From Gymnopus androsaceus JB14 (lineage: Eukaryota; Basidiomycota; Agaricomycetes; Agaricales; Omphalotaceae): 13,583 bases of DNA. The stretch spans positions 6,418-20,000 of the forward strand of contig ML770100.1 of assembly GCA_009733575.1 (NCBI GenBank), written 5' to 3'. Numbering within the stretch: position 1 is the stretch's first letter; each line of letters opens with the position of its first letter. The notes under the pieces were generated by a model that saw only the letters and a list, made by a program, of their open reading frames with translations, did no database searches and was not told the origin of the DNA. This document shows, piece by piece, positions 1-8,787 of the stretch. The position numbers were made by a program, and so were the translations under genes.

Positions 1-90
1 ATTGTCAGAGCACCCTTTTCGGGGGAATACAGGCTACTAGCATGCGGCGGCAGCGGAGGGCGTGCTGAGACCAGAAGAGAATAGGCGTCA

Positions 91-979
91 TTAGCCCGAG
101 ATTCCGGGAGATGTGGTATGCAGGCTGAAGGCGCTTTCTAGGGCGTGAACCTCACTCGTCAGGCCCACGCTTCGCTCGAGCAGCTTAGATTGACTCGCGG
201 CCAAGGCTGAAATGTCATCGCCCATGTCGGACACCTCGGTGTGGATGTATTGTAAGTTTGCTTGGAGAGAAGCAGTGATCTCGCCGTGGAGTTTGTAGAG
301 CTCGTTCACCAATACATTGGTGGGAGTAACGCCGGGATCAGCGCTGGGAGGGACGCCGGCGTGGGCGCTGGAAGCTGCACAGGCCTGACCGGTGGAAGAC
401 GGGGGAAGTCGTGAAGGACCTGCGATCGCATTGGTCTGTGGCCTTTTGGGAGGGAGAGCTGGGGCAGAAGAAGCATCGGCGGAGACAGCAGATTCGCCGG
501 TTTTCTTTTTTTCACGCTTGATGACGGGCAGCCACGAGCACTTGGTTCTGGCCTTTCGACATCTGGCACAGGGTGCTTTGGGTTCAAAATGTCCGCCGGC
601 TCACATACGATCTTCTTTGCTGTACAAGCTACGCAAGGCTGTGGTGGTGAGGCATTGAAGCAAGGCCGGCAAGCGTAACTTACCTCCCTAGGGCCGAGTG
701 GGGAACGGGGGGGGGGCGACGGGTTTCTACAGCTAAAGGGTCAAAAAAAATTGCGTCGGTTATTACAGGAGTCAAGCCTGACCTTGATGTTTTTTCGCCG
801 AGTATTTGGCGGCGTATTGGGGCTTTTTTTCCGTTCTGGGTAGCGACTGCTCATTTGCTCTGAGCGCCGTAAGGCGGGCAACAAGTTTCTCATACTCCCC
901 CCATACTGTTCGTCGAGTGAAACCCAGACTCATCAGTGGAATCCTCAGTGGTGGTGTAAGAGCTAGTGCTAGATGGCAT
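91..979 (-). pseudogene. frameshifted cysteine-cluster / helical-tail protein gene
   Basis: The reading starts at an ATG at 979 in a good context (CCACCACC before it) and ends at TAA at 91. The pieces in order are a Ser/Thr-rich N-terminus, a helical basic stretch (EYEKLVARLTALRANEQ), a short proline-rich exon, a cysteine motif CVACTAKKIVC, a second motif CARCRKARTKCSW, a basic KREKKK patch, a Pro/Ser linker and a helical C-terminus (about 73 residues, 91-312). Two introns are suggested: 733-782 (50 nt, GTCAGG...TTTAG) and 639-683 (45 nt, GTAAGT...CACAG). Three frame changes are needed: in the six-C run at 897-902, in the ten-G run at 707-716, and between the two cysteine motifs near 570-600. 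Twin CxxC...C motifs followed by basic residues suggest zinc binding of DNA-binding type, but no named family was recognised. Either the gene is dead or the homopolymer runs are misassembled. Confidence 0.5.
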
Positions 980-1038
980 GGTGGTGGAATGTGGGGCGTG
1001 GCAGATAACGTGTGGGCCTTCTAAATCTCTGTGGGCCT

Positions 1039-1071
1039 TTATATAGCGGTTGCTCTAAGCGCACGGACCAG
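1039..1071 (-). promoter_or_regulatory. core promoter of the minus-strand gene
   Basis: Read on the minus strand, CTGGTCCGTGCGC (1071-1059) is followed by a 10-bp spacer and CGCTATATAA (1048-1039), which contains a TATA box. The TATA box lies about 65 bp upstream of the ATG at 979. The same two blocks recur in the plus-strand promoter at 1351-1384. Confidence 0.6.
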
Positions 1072-1350
1072 TTTTGATGGCTCCCACAGAGCCACTGAAA
1101 AAGGCAGCTGGCGTACTGGAGAAAACTTAGATTTCAGATTTGACATTAATTTTTCGCCGCAGGGGATCCCAGGATTGAATGTGTGTGAAGGTACGCTGAA
1201 GAATGGCCGGCGCTGGAGATAAATGCGGGATCGCCTGATGACTAGAAAGATTGATCGATTTTGTGACCACGAGAAAGTGAAATGAATTACATACGTAGGA
1301 TCAATGACATAATAGGCCTGGACCTTTTCCTTTATTTGGACCACGGGAAC

Positions 1351-1384
1351 CTGGTCCGTGCGCACAAGCAGAATCGCTATATAA
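1351..1384 (+). promoter_or_regulatory. core promoter of the plus-strand gene
   Basis: CTGGTCCGTGCGC (1351-1363), an 11-bp spacer and CGCTATATAA (1375-1384) repeat the minus-strand promoter at 1039-1071 in mirror orientation. The upstream block overlaps a small dyad, GGACCA(8 bp)TGGTCC, at 1338-1357. The TATA box is about 49 bp before the ATG at 1427 but only 7 bp before the ATG at 1391, which favours 1427 as the start codon. Confidence 0.6.
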
Positions 1385-1426
1385 GGAGCAATGAGACTCC
1401 CAAACTCCAGTTTTACGTACCCTGTA

Positions 1427-2348
1427 ATGGCTCCCCTCGAACTTACCGATGCAGAGCTCCAGGCAGATCTTAATAGCACTAACCCCGAGGTCCGTCGGGT
1501 TGCGCAACAAATAGAACGCCTCAGGCGCTCTGATAAAACCCCAAAAGGAGACCCGGGGCATACCCCGAAGCCCGTCGCCAAGAAATCCGTTAAGTCCCAA
1601 TGCTCGGTCCAACAATTCGTCGCTCATGTCTTCCACAGACCCCTATTTCCACCGCGAATAAGATGACAGAACCCAAGGCGCCGCCCAAAAAGAGGAAGCT
1701 GGAAGAGCCAGACGGTGCCTTGAACCAAAGGGATCCGTTGGTGAGTGCATGTCAGACTCGATAATCAGCTTGACGCTGATCTGGTAAAAGAAAAAAGTCA
1801 AAACCTATGGACGTCGCCGATCGGGGTCACCAGCGGATGAAGCAGCCACCAGAAACCTACCCATTCATCCAAATCAACCGCCACTACCTCCCAGCAGTCA
1901 ACCCCCAAAGGTCATCCCGACGGCGACGGCAACCCAAAGAAAGGGTGACGCCGCTTTGTCGCAGAATGCATCTACTCCGGTCCCGGCGCCGGTGAAGGCC
2001 CATACCAAGACGGCTCGCCCTCTTGCCAGCACTTCCCTCTTACCCCCTGTCCCTCCGCCCTCCCTGACTCCTGGACTTTCCGAATTTCTTGCGAAGTTGG
2101 GCGAGGAATTTGCGTCCACCATGACTTCACATATGGAGCGGATCAAGGATAGTCTAGATGAGCAGAAGGAAGAGCTCGGCATCATTCGCCGACAGGGCGT
2201 TGATATCTTGGATGGACAAACGTCGCTCCAGCAGCGTTTGGTCTGGTTGTCAAGCGAGGCAAGAGACTATCTCGCCGATGAACGTGAACGCCAGCAGGAT
2301 GATCAAAATTCTGAAGACGAGGACCCCGCTGGGGCTCCAGCATCGTGA
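1427..2348 (+). CDS. unknown protein with basic NLS-like stretch and coiled-coil C-terminus (three exons)
   Basis: Three exons join in frame: 1427-1588, 1639-1740 and 1791-2348, giving 273 residues. Intron 1 (1589-1638, 50 nt) runs GTTAAGT...CACAG. Intron 2 (1741-1790, 50 nt) runs GTGAGT...AAAAG and has a CTGAT branch-like site. The N-terminus is a short predicted helix (ELTDAELQADL, then RRVAQQIERLRR). The second exon holds PPKKRKLEE, an SV40-like nuclear localisation candidate, and exon 3 opens with another basic run (KKVKTYGRRR). A Pro/Ser/Thr-rich linker follows, then a heptad-like helix from about residue 180 to 258, then an acidic tail. No cysteines or catalytic motifs are visible and the family was not recognised. 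It is divergent from the broken gene at 91-979 and shares its promoter elements. The layout of disordered linker plus helical tail is similar, but sequence homology is not evident. The splice model is inferred; phase agreement of all three exons supports it. Confidence 0.6.
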
Positions 2349-2984
2349 GCACGGTGACAAGTGATCTTGGCGGATCCACAATCCGAGGCGGTTTCACATA
2401 ACGGGCGTTGGGTTGTTTTTCTGTTTTATTTTTCTGTTTTCGCAATACTTTCAAGTCGTGTTTTCTTTGGACTTCAGATTGACACTTGTTTGTATGTAAA
2501 TACGTTAATGCAAGCTTATGAGTGTTGTTGGAGAAATTGCTCCCTGTACTAATGCTAAGAATGTCGCGGGGGATTCAATACACCGCGGGTTGGAGTTAGT
2601 CTTAAATGTCATTATCAAGTCTGGTGCAATTTCTGAAATATTTCCGCTAATCCTCCCTATGGCTATACTTTTGCTTTTCCAGGCAATATTTTGGTTTGCC
2701 TGCGTGTTTGTGTATTTTTGTATATCCTGATGAAAGTTGTATACATATCCCAATGAAAGCTGTATAATTCCCGGTTGTAGCCTATAAAGTAGGCAGCACT
2801 CTAGTGGCCGTTTCCGCAATCCTTGCCGTTGTTCTGTCAACCTCCGCTTTTAATTCAGAGACAAGCAAGAGGTGAATTGTTAAGTTTCCGCGAAGCGGCA
2901 GTGAACACGCCCGTATGGATGATACCTATCTAGGTAAGCCGGTAAGCGACAAGCACACGGATTTGGAGCCTCACGTGGAGCGAC
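2349..2984. other. gene-less stretch, possible relic of an LTR
   Basis: This is an AT-rich stretch after the plus-strand gene. It holds an imperfect duplication (ATGAAAGTTGTATA and ATGAAAGCTGTATA, around 2731-2765), a TATA-like CCTATAAAG near 2781, and a small hairpin CCGC-GAA-GCGG near 2887. Open frames on both strands at 2505-2840 look like chance readings of AT-rich DNA and match no family I know. TGTTG near 2523 followed by a downstream TATAAAG could be a solo-LTR relic, but no terminal dinucleotide pair, target-site duplication or primer-binding site was found. Confidence 0.35.
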
Positions 2985-3117
2985 AGATACATGGCACCGG
3001 TGGGCTCTGAGCAGTACAGATATGGATGGATAGATAGCTACGTGAACTGGCGGGCGGTTTAATACAGATATATATTATCCTATTCAGCCGGTAACAGGGC
3101 GCTGGTAGGCAGGCAGG

Positions 3118-4380
3118 ATATGGGACAGCACACGGATGTGTTTCATATCCGTATCTGCATGCTCCAGTATCTGCATGCTCAAACACCAACGCCGCCGGTG
3201 GGGAAAGCTACACAAGTGAGCAGGATTGTGGTTGCACGTCGCCAGTAGACGACCTGTCTCTTGGGCAGGATACGGATGTGATTGATATCCGTATCTGAGC
3301 CTCACCTGGATGGGCGAATGTCAACTTTGCCAGTGAAGACAACCACGCCGGCGGTATAGGTACTCGGTCGCAGGTCACAGGTAGACCGGGTAGGATATGG
3401 ATGCAAAGCACGTCCGTATAAGAGCATCTCCTGCACACCGTATCACCAACGCCGCCGGTGAGAGGAGGCGGTCGCTGCCAGACGACTTGGCTCTCGGGCA
3501 GGATACGGATGTGTTTCATATCCGTAGGATGTGGATGTAAAACACATCCGTGTATAAGAGCATCTCCTGCACACCGTATCACCAACGCCGCCGGTGAGGG
3601 AGGCGGTCGCTGCCAGACGACTTGGCTCTCGGGCATGTGTTCATATCCGTAGGATGTGGATGTAAAACACATCCGTGTATAAGAGCATCCCCTGCACACC
3701 GTATCACCAACGCCGCCGGTGAGGGAGGCGGTCGCTGCCAGACGACTTGGCTCTCGGGCAGGATACGGATGTGTTCATATCCGTAGGATGTGGATGTAAA
3801 ACACATCCGTGTATAAGAGCATCCCCTGCACACCGTATCACCAACGCCGCCGGTGAGGGAGGCGGTCGCTGCCAGACGACTTGGCTCTCGGGCAGGATAC
3901 GGATGTGTTTCATATCCGTAGGATGTGGATGTAAAACACATCCGTGTATAAGAGCATCCCCTGCACACCGTATCACCAACGCCGCCGGTGAGGGAGGCGG
4001 TCGCTGCCAGACGACTTGGCTCTCGGGCAGGGTACGGATATGATTTACATCCGTATCGGAGCCTCACCTGCAGGGTGAAAAGTCAACGTCGCCGGTGATT
4101 AAGTACGAGTAGCAAGTCGCCGGTAGACGACCGGGTTCCTGGGCGGGATACGGATGTGATTGACATCCGTGTCTGAGCCTCACCGTTGCCGGTGAGGAAA
4201 ATAACACCGGCGGGTAGGAACTCAGTAGCCAGTGGCCGGTAGACGACTAGGCTCCTGGGCAGGATACGGAAGTGTAACACATCTGTATCAGAGCCTCAAC
4301 TGGACGTTGATTTACCAACGCCGCCATTGAGGAAAGCTGCACCGGTGAGCATTGTAGTTGCGAACCCCTGGTAGACACGG
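3118..4380 (+). repeat. left tandem array of ~135-bp hairpin units
   Basis: Five well-matched units begin with GCCGCCGGTG at 3451, 3587, 3712, 3846 and 3981, a period of 134-136 bp except for one 125-bp unit with a deletion near 3635. Each unit reads GCCGCCGGTGAGGGAGG, then GTCGCTGCCAGACGACTTGG, then ACGGATGTGTTTCATATCCGT, then GGATGTAAAACACATCC, then a CTGCACACCGTATCACCAAC joint. Degenerate units lie on both sides (near 3190, 3340, 4087, 4198 and 4320) and keep the CGCCGGTG box and the ACGGATGT...ACATCCGT hairpin. Confidence 0.85.
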
Positions 4381-4531
4381 GGGGTTATGCCAATTGCGCC
4401 TAGAGAGCTATGCACCAAAATCCAGCTCCCCCCAAATTGAGAAGATGGGCACTAAAACACTTAAAAAATTGTTGTCATTGAGAGAAATAGCAAGCAGCAA
4501 CTCATGAAGTGGAAACATCTATTCTAATGTA

Positions 4532-4770
4532 TATAGGCTGGTTTAAAATGCTTCAGAGCGCCCATATCCCAGAAAGAATAACCAGAAAGCTTGAACATCA
4601 AGTGAAAACAGCCAGTACATTATGAAAACTTGTGGATATTGTTGAAGCATGACTGAAAGCTTGAACATCAAGTGAAAACAGCCAATACATTTTGAAAACT
4701 TGTGGATATTGGTGAAACATGACTTTGGTGAATTATCTTGTTGTTAGACATGTAGACAGCTTAGAAGATC
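4532..4770 (+). repeat. left arm of the central stem
   Basis: This arm is the reverse complement of 4866-5103 with only scattered differences, for example GTTGTTAGACATG against GTTGTAAGACATG in the innermost 50 bp. Inside the arm a 70-bp segment is tandemly duplicated; copies begin with GAAAGCTTGAACATCAAG at 4585 and 4655. Confidence 0.85.
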
Positions 4771-4865
4771 CACAATTTCTTTTCTTTTACACTGTTGCCA
4801 AAAACCTCCCAAAAAAAACCTTAAATGAGCCCAGCATGGTTATGCTATCTTTAGCATGACTACTT
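4771..4865. other. 95-nt loop between the stem arms
   Basis: This AT-rich, non-palindromic spacer separates the two long arms. It contains a CT-rich run and an A-tract. No coding potential is visible. Confidence 0.6.
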
Positions 4866-5103
4866 GATCTTCTAAGCTGTCTACATGTCTTACAACAAGA
4901 TAATTCACCAAAGTCATGCTTCACCAATATCCACAAGTTTTCAAAATGTACTGGCTGTTTTCACTTGATGTTCAAGCTTTCAGTCATGCTTCAACAATAT
5001 CCACAAGTTTTCAAAATGTACTGGCTGTTTTCACTTGATGTTCAAGCTTTCTGGTTATCCTTTCTGGGATATGGGCGCTCTGAAGCATTTTACACCAGCC
5101 TAT
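4866..5103 (-). repeat. right arm of the central stem
   Basis: This arm pairs with 4532-4770. The internal 70-bp duplication is kept: copies end in TTCAAGCTTT at 4980 and 5050. It joins directly to the right array at about 5101, whereas the left arm is separated from its core array by about 500 bp of degenerate units and unique DNA (4381-4531). Confidence 0.85.
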
Positions 5104-6470
5104 ACGGATGTAAATCATATCCGTATCCTGCCCAAGAGCCAGGTCGTCTGGCAGCGACCGCCTCCCTCACCGGCGGCGTTGGTGATACGGTGTGCAGGGG
5201 ATGCTCTTGTACACGGATGTGTTTTACATCCACGTCCTACGGATATGAAACACATCCGTATCCTACCCGAGAGCTAAGTTGTCTGGCAGTGACCGCCTCC
5301 CTCACCGGCGGCGTTGGTGATATGGTGTGCAGGGGATGCTCTTAAACGCGGATGTGTTTTACATCCACATCCTACGGATATGAAACACATCCGTATCCTG
5401 CCCGAGAGCCAAGTCGTCTGGCAGCGACCACCTCCCTCACCGGCGGCGTTGGTGATACGGTGTGCAGGGATGCTCTTATACACGGATGTGTTTTACATCC
5501 ACATCCTACGGATGAACATCGTCTGCAGCGACGCTCCTCACCGGCGTGTGATACGGTGTGCAGGGGATGCTCTTATACACGGATGTGTTTTACATCCACA
5601 TCCTACGGATATGAAACACATCCGTATCCTGCCCAAGAGCCAAGTCATCTGGCAGCGACCGCCTCCCTCACCGGCGGCGTTGGTGATACGGTGTGCAGGA
5701 GATGCTCTTATACACGGATGTGTTTTACATCCACATCCTACGGATATGAAACACATCCGTATCCTGCCCGAGAGCCAAGTCATCTGGCAGCGACCGCCTC
5801 CCTCACCGGCGGCGTTGGTGATACGGTGTGCAGGGGATGCTCTTGTACACGGATGTGTTTTACATCCACGTCCTACGGATATGAAACACATCCGTATCCT
5901 ACCCGAGAGCTAAGTTGTCTGGCAGTGACCGCCTCCCTCACCGGCGGCGTTGGTGATATGGTGTGCAGGGGATGCTCTTAAACGCGGATGTGTTTTACAT
6001 CCACATCCTACGGATATGAAACACATCCGTATCCTGCCCAGGAGGCTACTGACTTCCTACCCGCCGGTGCAGCTTTCCTCACCGGCGGGATTGGTAATAC
6101 GGCATGCAGGTGAGGCTCACATACGGATGTGTTTTACATCCGTATCCTCTCCAGGAGACCAGTCGTCTACTGGTGACCTGCTACCGAGTTCCTACCGGCG
6201 CATTTTTCCTCACCGGCAACGTTGGCATTTCACAATGCAGGTGAGGCTTTGATATGGATGTAAATCACATCCGTATCTTGCCCGAGAGCCAGGTTGTCTC
6301 CCGGCGACTTGCAACTACATCCCTGCGCACCGGTGCAGGTGAGGGTCAGATACGGATGTGAAACACATCTGTGTGCTGTCCCAAATGCTAGGTGCTTACC
6401 GGCGCCTTACCACCATCTGAATAGGTAATGTATCCATACCATACACGGATGTGAAACACATCCGTGTGCT
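5101..6470 (-). repeat. right tandem array of ~135-bp hairpin units, inverted
   Basis: This is the same unit as at 3118-4380, reverse-complemented. The CGGCGGCGTT box occurs at 5171, 5306, 5441, 5672, 5807 and 5942, with 135-bp spacing. One shortened unit near 5542 has lost part of the box. Units then degrade outward (6060-6470), keeping the hairpin. The best hairpins are ATACGGATGT-GTTTT-ACATCCGTAT near 6121 and ACACGGATGTG-AAA-CACATCCGTGT near 6443. The segment 5171-5400 recurs almost exactly 636 bp downstream. Confidence 0.85.
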
Positions 6471-6757
6471 GTCCCAAACGCTGGTTGCTTTACCGGCGCC
6501 TTACTACTAGCTGAATAGGTAACATATCTGTACCATATTACCGTATTGAACTGCCCATGTAGCTATCTATCAGGGAGACACATCCACATCCATATTTGCA
6601 TTATACTGTTCAGAGCCCGCCGAGCCATGTATCTATCTCTCCCATCCACATCCAAGTTGACCATAGCATCCACCCAGACCCCGCCAGGCTACAAGTCAGT
6701 TGTCTCACCCCCAATTCACCCCGTATTCCATCCATATATCTATGCCACCAAAGAGTC

Positions 6758-6883
6758 CTTGCCTGTGTGGCAGTGTAGGGTTTTCCTAAACAAGAAGCTC
6801 TTGCCTGTGTGGCAGTGTAGGGTTTTCCTAAACAAGAAGCTCTTGCCTGTGTGGCAGTGTAGGGTTTCCCTAATCGAGAAGCC
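6758..6883 (+). repeat. three 42-bp tandem repeats
   Basis: Three copies begin with CTTGCCTGTGTGGCAGTGTA at 6758, 6800 and 6842. The first two are identical; the third diverges at its end. Each carries GTAGGGTTT, the complement of an AAACCCTA box. The array lies between the outer end of the inverted repeat and the broken 3' end of the OrsD-like gene. Confidence 0.9.
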
Positions 6884-6899
6884 CTAGCCAAACCCTACA
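6858..6899. repeat. 10-bp inverted repeat TGTAGGGTTT/AAACCCTACA
   Basis: TGTAGGGTTT at 6858-6867 is the perfect complement of AAACCCTACA at 6890-6899, with 22 bp between. It closes the 42-bp array and lies 29 bp from the stop codon of the OrsD-like gene. It could mark an element end. Confidence 0.6.
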
Positions 6900-6927
6900 T
6901 CCACTTTTTCATCTCCTGTATAACCCC

Positions 6928-8568
6928 CTAAGTTGTCTGCAAAGTAGTAGTACTTTGTTCCCACTTGAACGACCATATGGAAAAGAGCAGTGCATGCAAC
7001 AATGGCACCAAATCAATATCTGCTGTATTTTCTTGCTCAAGACCTTGGAAAAAGGCTAGCAACTGATGAGCCATATCGCCGGTGAGCTCCAATGGATAAA
7101 GATCAGGTGTAACTCGAAGTAAAAAACAAACAAGCCGGACAAGTTCAGCATTGTAAGTGCGCATAGTAGTATCATGCTGCTGATGCTGTTTAAAGGGTGT
7201 ATTACTAATTTTACTGTGAAAGAAAACATTTTATTAGTTACAGATTGCAAGCTGAAAAAAAATAAATCCAAGCAAGCTACTCACTCATGAATGTAGTCGC
7301 TAGTGTTTATCCGTTGCAAAACCAACTCTGGAACAAGGTCCAGCATGATACTAGCCTCGGCAGTCAAGGCAGCTACAATATCTGCTGCGCGTTTTAACAG
7401 CGAGTCACTGGCGGTTGGTGTAGCGCAGCAAGCATAAAGCTGGCCAATGGGACAATCATGTAGTATTTTGGGCCAGTGATTGCGCCGTAGCCAGGGGCTC
7501 AAAAGCCGTTGATTATCAGATGACTTTGCTGGAGGAGGTACACTGAGAAGATCCAGTTGCTGCTGTAGATTAGAAATAACTAGATTGGTAGCTGGAGGTG
7601 GAGGTGGATCTGTGGCTGGACAAATGGGGAATGCCAAATAGTGTGCATTAAACCGTTGCGCAGGCACAGATACAGCTTGGGATTTGTGATACTGTATACC
7701 TGGATGAACAAGGCGATGATGGCGCGCTATTTCCTTTTTGTTAACAGTGAGATGCATACAGTGGGGACATTTGAAAGTATGCAAAATAGGAAGACCCTGA
7801 TGTTCTGTAGCAATACCTTGGGGCAGCACCAAATCATCATTAGAGATCTTCCATTGATCCATAATTTGATTCATTTTGCCAATGGAGCACCGGATTTTGG
7901 GATGATTATCTTGTACATGGCGAATAGCCTCGGATCGTTTTAGAACCACATGATGAACTATGCAGAGCATTGCCTTGGCCAGTGAATGATAAACAAGTCC
8001 AAGATACTCCATATACGGATCCGACACAATCTTGTGAATTAATCAAGAAGATCAAACCTCTATTTTGATTAATAAAAAGGTGTAAATACCTGGTCACCAT
8101 ATGCCAGTGGCCTTTGAATAAGCTGCTTGATCTGTGCATCTGTCCAGGCTCCTGTAGTAGCTTTATTATGTTCAAATTGGATCATGGATATAATAATGTT
8201 TCAAACAACATACCAGTAGCTGGACTAGCTGAGGGACTAATGAGCATATTTGTGCTAAAAGCTATTTGAGAGAGATTAGCGTAAAAATGAAAATCCAATC
8301 ATTGACCAACATGTACATACTCTGTTCCAACATGGATGTATCTTCATCTGTGGAATAGAATTTTAAAAACGTGATCATAATGATAATATGTAGCATGGAA
8401 AGAACAAACCTAAAGTAGTAATATGTGCTACAGTAGCAGCATGCCTTCGCAGTGAATTGAGATGCTGAAAAGGATGCCCTTGTGGTTTTTTATCACAGTA
8501 GCATATATAGTTGTTGTCCAATTGATGAACCACAAATTCACCATTGAGGTAAAAAGTAGAGGTGGATA
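6928..8568 (-). CDS. OrsD/DUF3505-like zinc-finger protein, N-terminal part, apparently 3'-truncated
   Basis: Six exons join in phase on the minus strand: 8568-8410, 8347-8321, 8261-8214, 8151-8090, 8030-7285 and 7213-6928. The introns are 62, 59, 62, 59 and 71 nt and all have GT...AG ends. In order the product has a CYCDKKPQGH...LRRHAATVAH finger-like segment, a motif CIVHHVVLKRSEAIRHVQDNH, a C2H2 finger CPHCMHLTVNKKEIARHHRLVH, the VPAQRFNAHY segment, a Pro-rich linker and a helical region around FKQHQQHDTTMRTYN. This order matches the N-terminal half of the OrsD (DUF3505) family, which is named after an orsellinic-acid cluster gene and is widespread in basidiomycetes; biochemical function is unknown. 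The coding frame stops 29 bp from the repeat block at 6858-6899, while I expect relatives to continue, so the gene looks cut. The first exon is unresolved: an ATG at 8642 is close but does not join in phase, and in-frame TAA lies upstream. Confidence 0.6.
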
Positions 8569-8787
8569 CTGACACGGTGGTGGTTGAAGGTTAAGAAGCA
8601 ATGTCACATGTGTCACACTGTTAAGGGTGACTTGGGTGCCATATCACATCTTGATTCAGCACTTGACTAAAAGACCCTATGTTATTATATTAAATCAATC
8701 AATTAAGTATAATAAAGAAAATCCAATGTAGCATACAACGAGTCTTTCAACCTGATTCACTTGTGGTCAGTGCCAAATCCTTCACTT

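Larger units (their letters stand above)
2985..6634. mobile_element. 3.6-kb composite inverted repeat, possibly foldback-type
   Basis: The left end (2985: AGATACATGGC) and the right end (6624-6634: GCCATGTATCT) are reverse complements. Homology continues inward in the same order: GGGCTCTGA near 3000 against TCAGAGCCC near 6610, GATAGATAGCTAC near 3030 against its complement near 6555, CCTATTCAG near 3078 against CTGAATAGG, and GGGACAGCACACGGATGTG near 3121 against its complement near 6460. Further in lie oppositely oriented arrays of a 135-bp unit and a near-identical central stem. No transposase or long coding frame occurs inside; the open frames present are readings of the tandem repeat. 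A foldback-like non-autonomous element, or an inverted duplication of a satellite, are both possible. No target-site duplication was identified. Confidence 0.6.

Noticed and set aside
1039..1581. 180-residue minus-strand frame
   Set aside because: It runs through both promoters and antisense to exon 1 of the plus-strand gene; no motif supports it.
2505..2840. Overlapping 70- and 111-residue frames on opposite strands
   Set aside because: No motif, no family resemblance, AT-rich; neither strand has a promoter-like lead-in or splice support.
2523..2880. Solo LTR
   Set aside because: TGTTG start and TATAAAG are suggestive, but no matching end, target-site duplication or primer-binding site was found.
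3451..4030. CRISPR-like array
   Set aside because: The units repeat in full with no unique spacers, the period is about 135 bp, and the genome is eukaryotic.
3208..4067. Long open frames on both strands across the left array
   Set aside because: They are readings of the 135-bp unit, a multiple of three; the peptides repeat with the array and appear in several frames and both strands.
4965..6252. Long open frames across the right array (up to about 209 residues)
   Set aside because: Same cause as in the left array; the frames carry the unit peptide over and over and have no independent start context.
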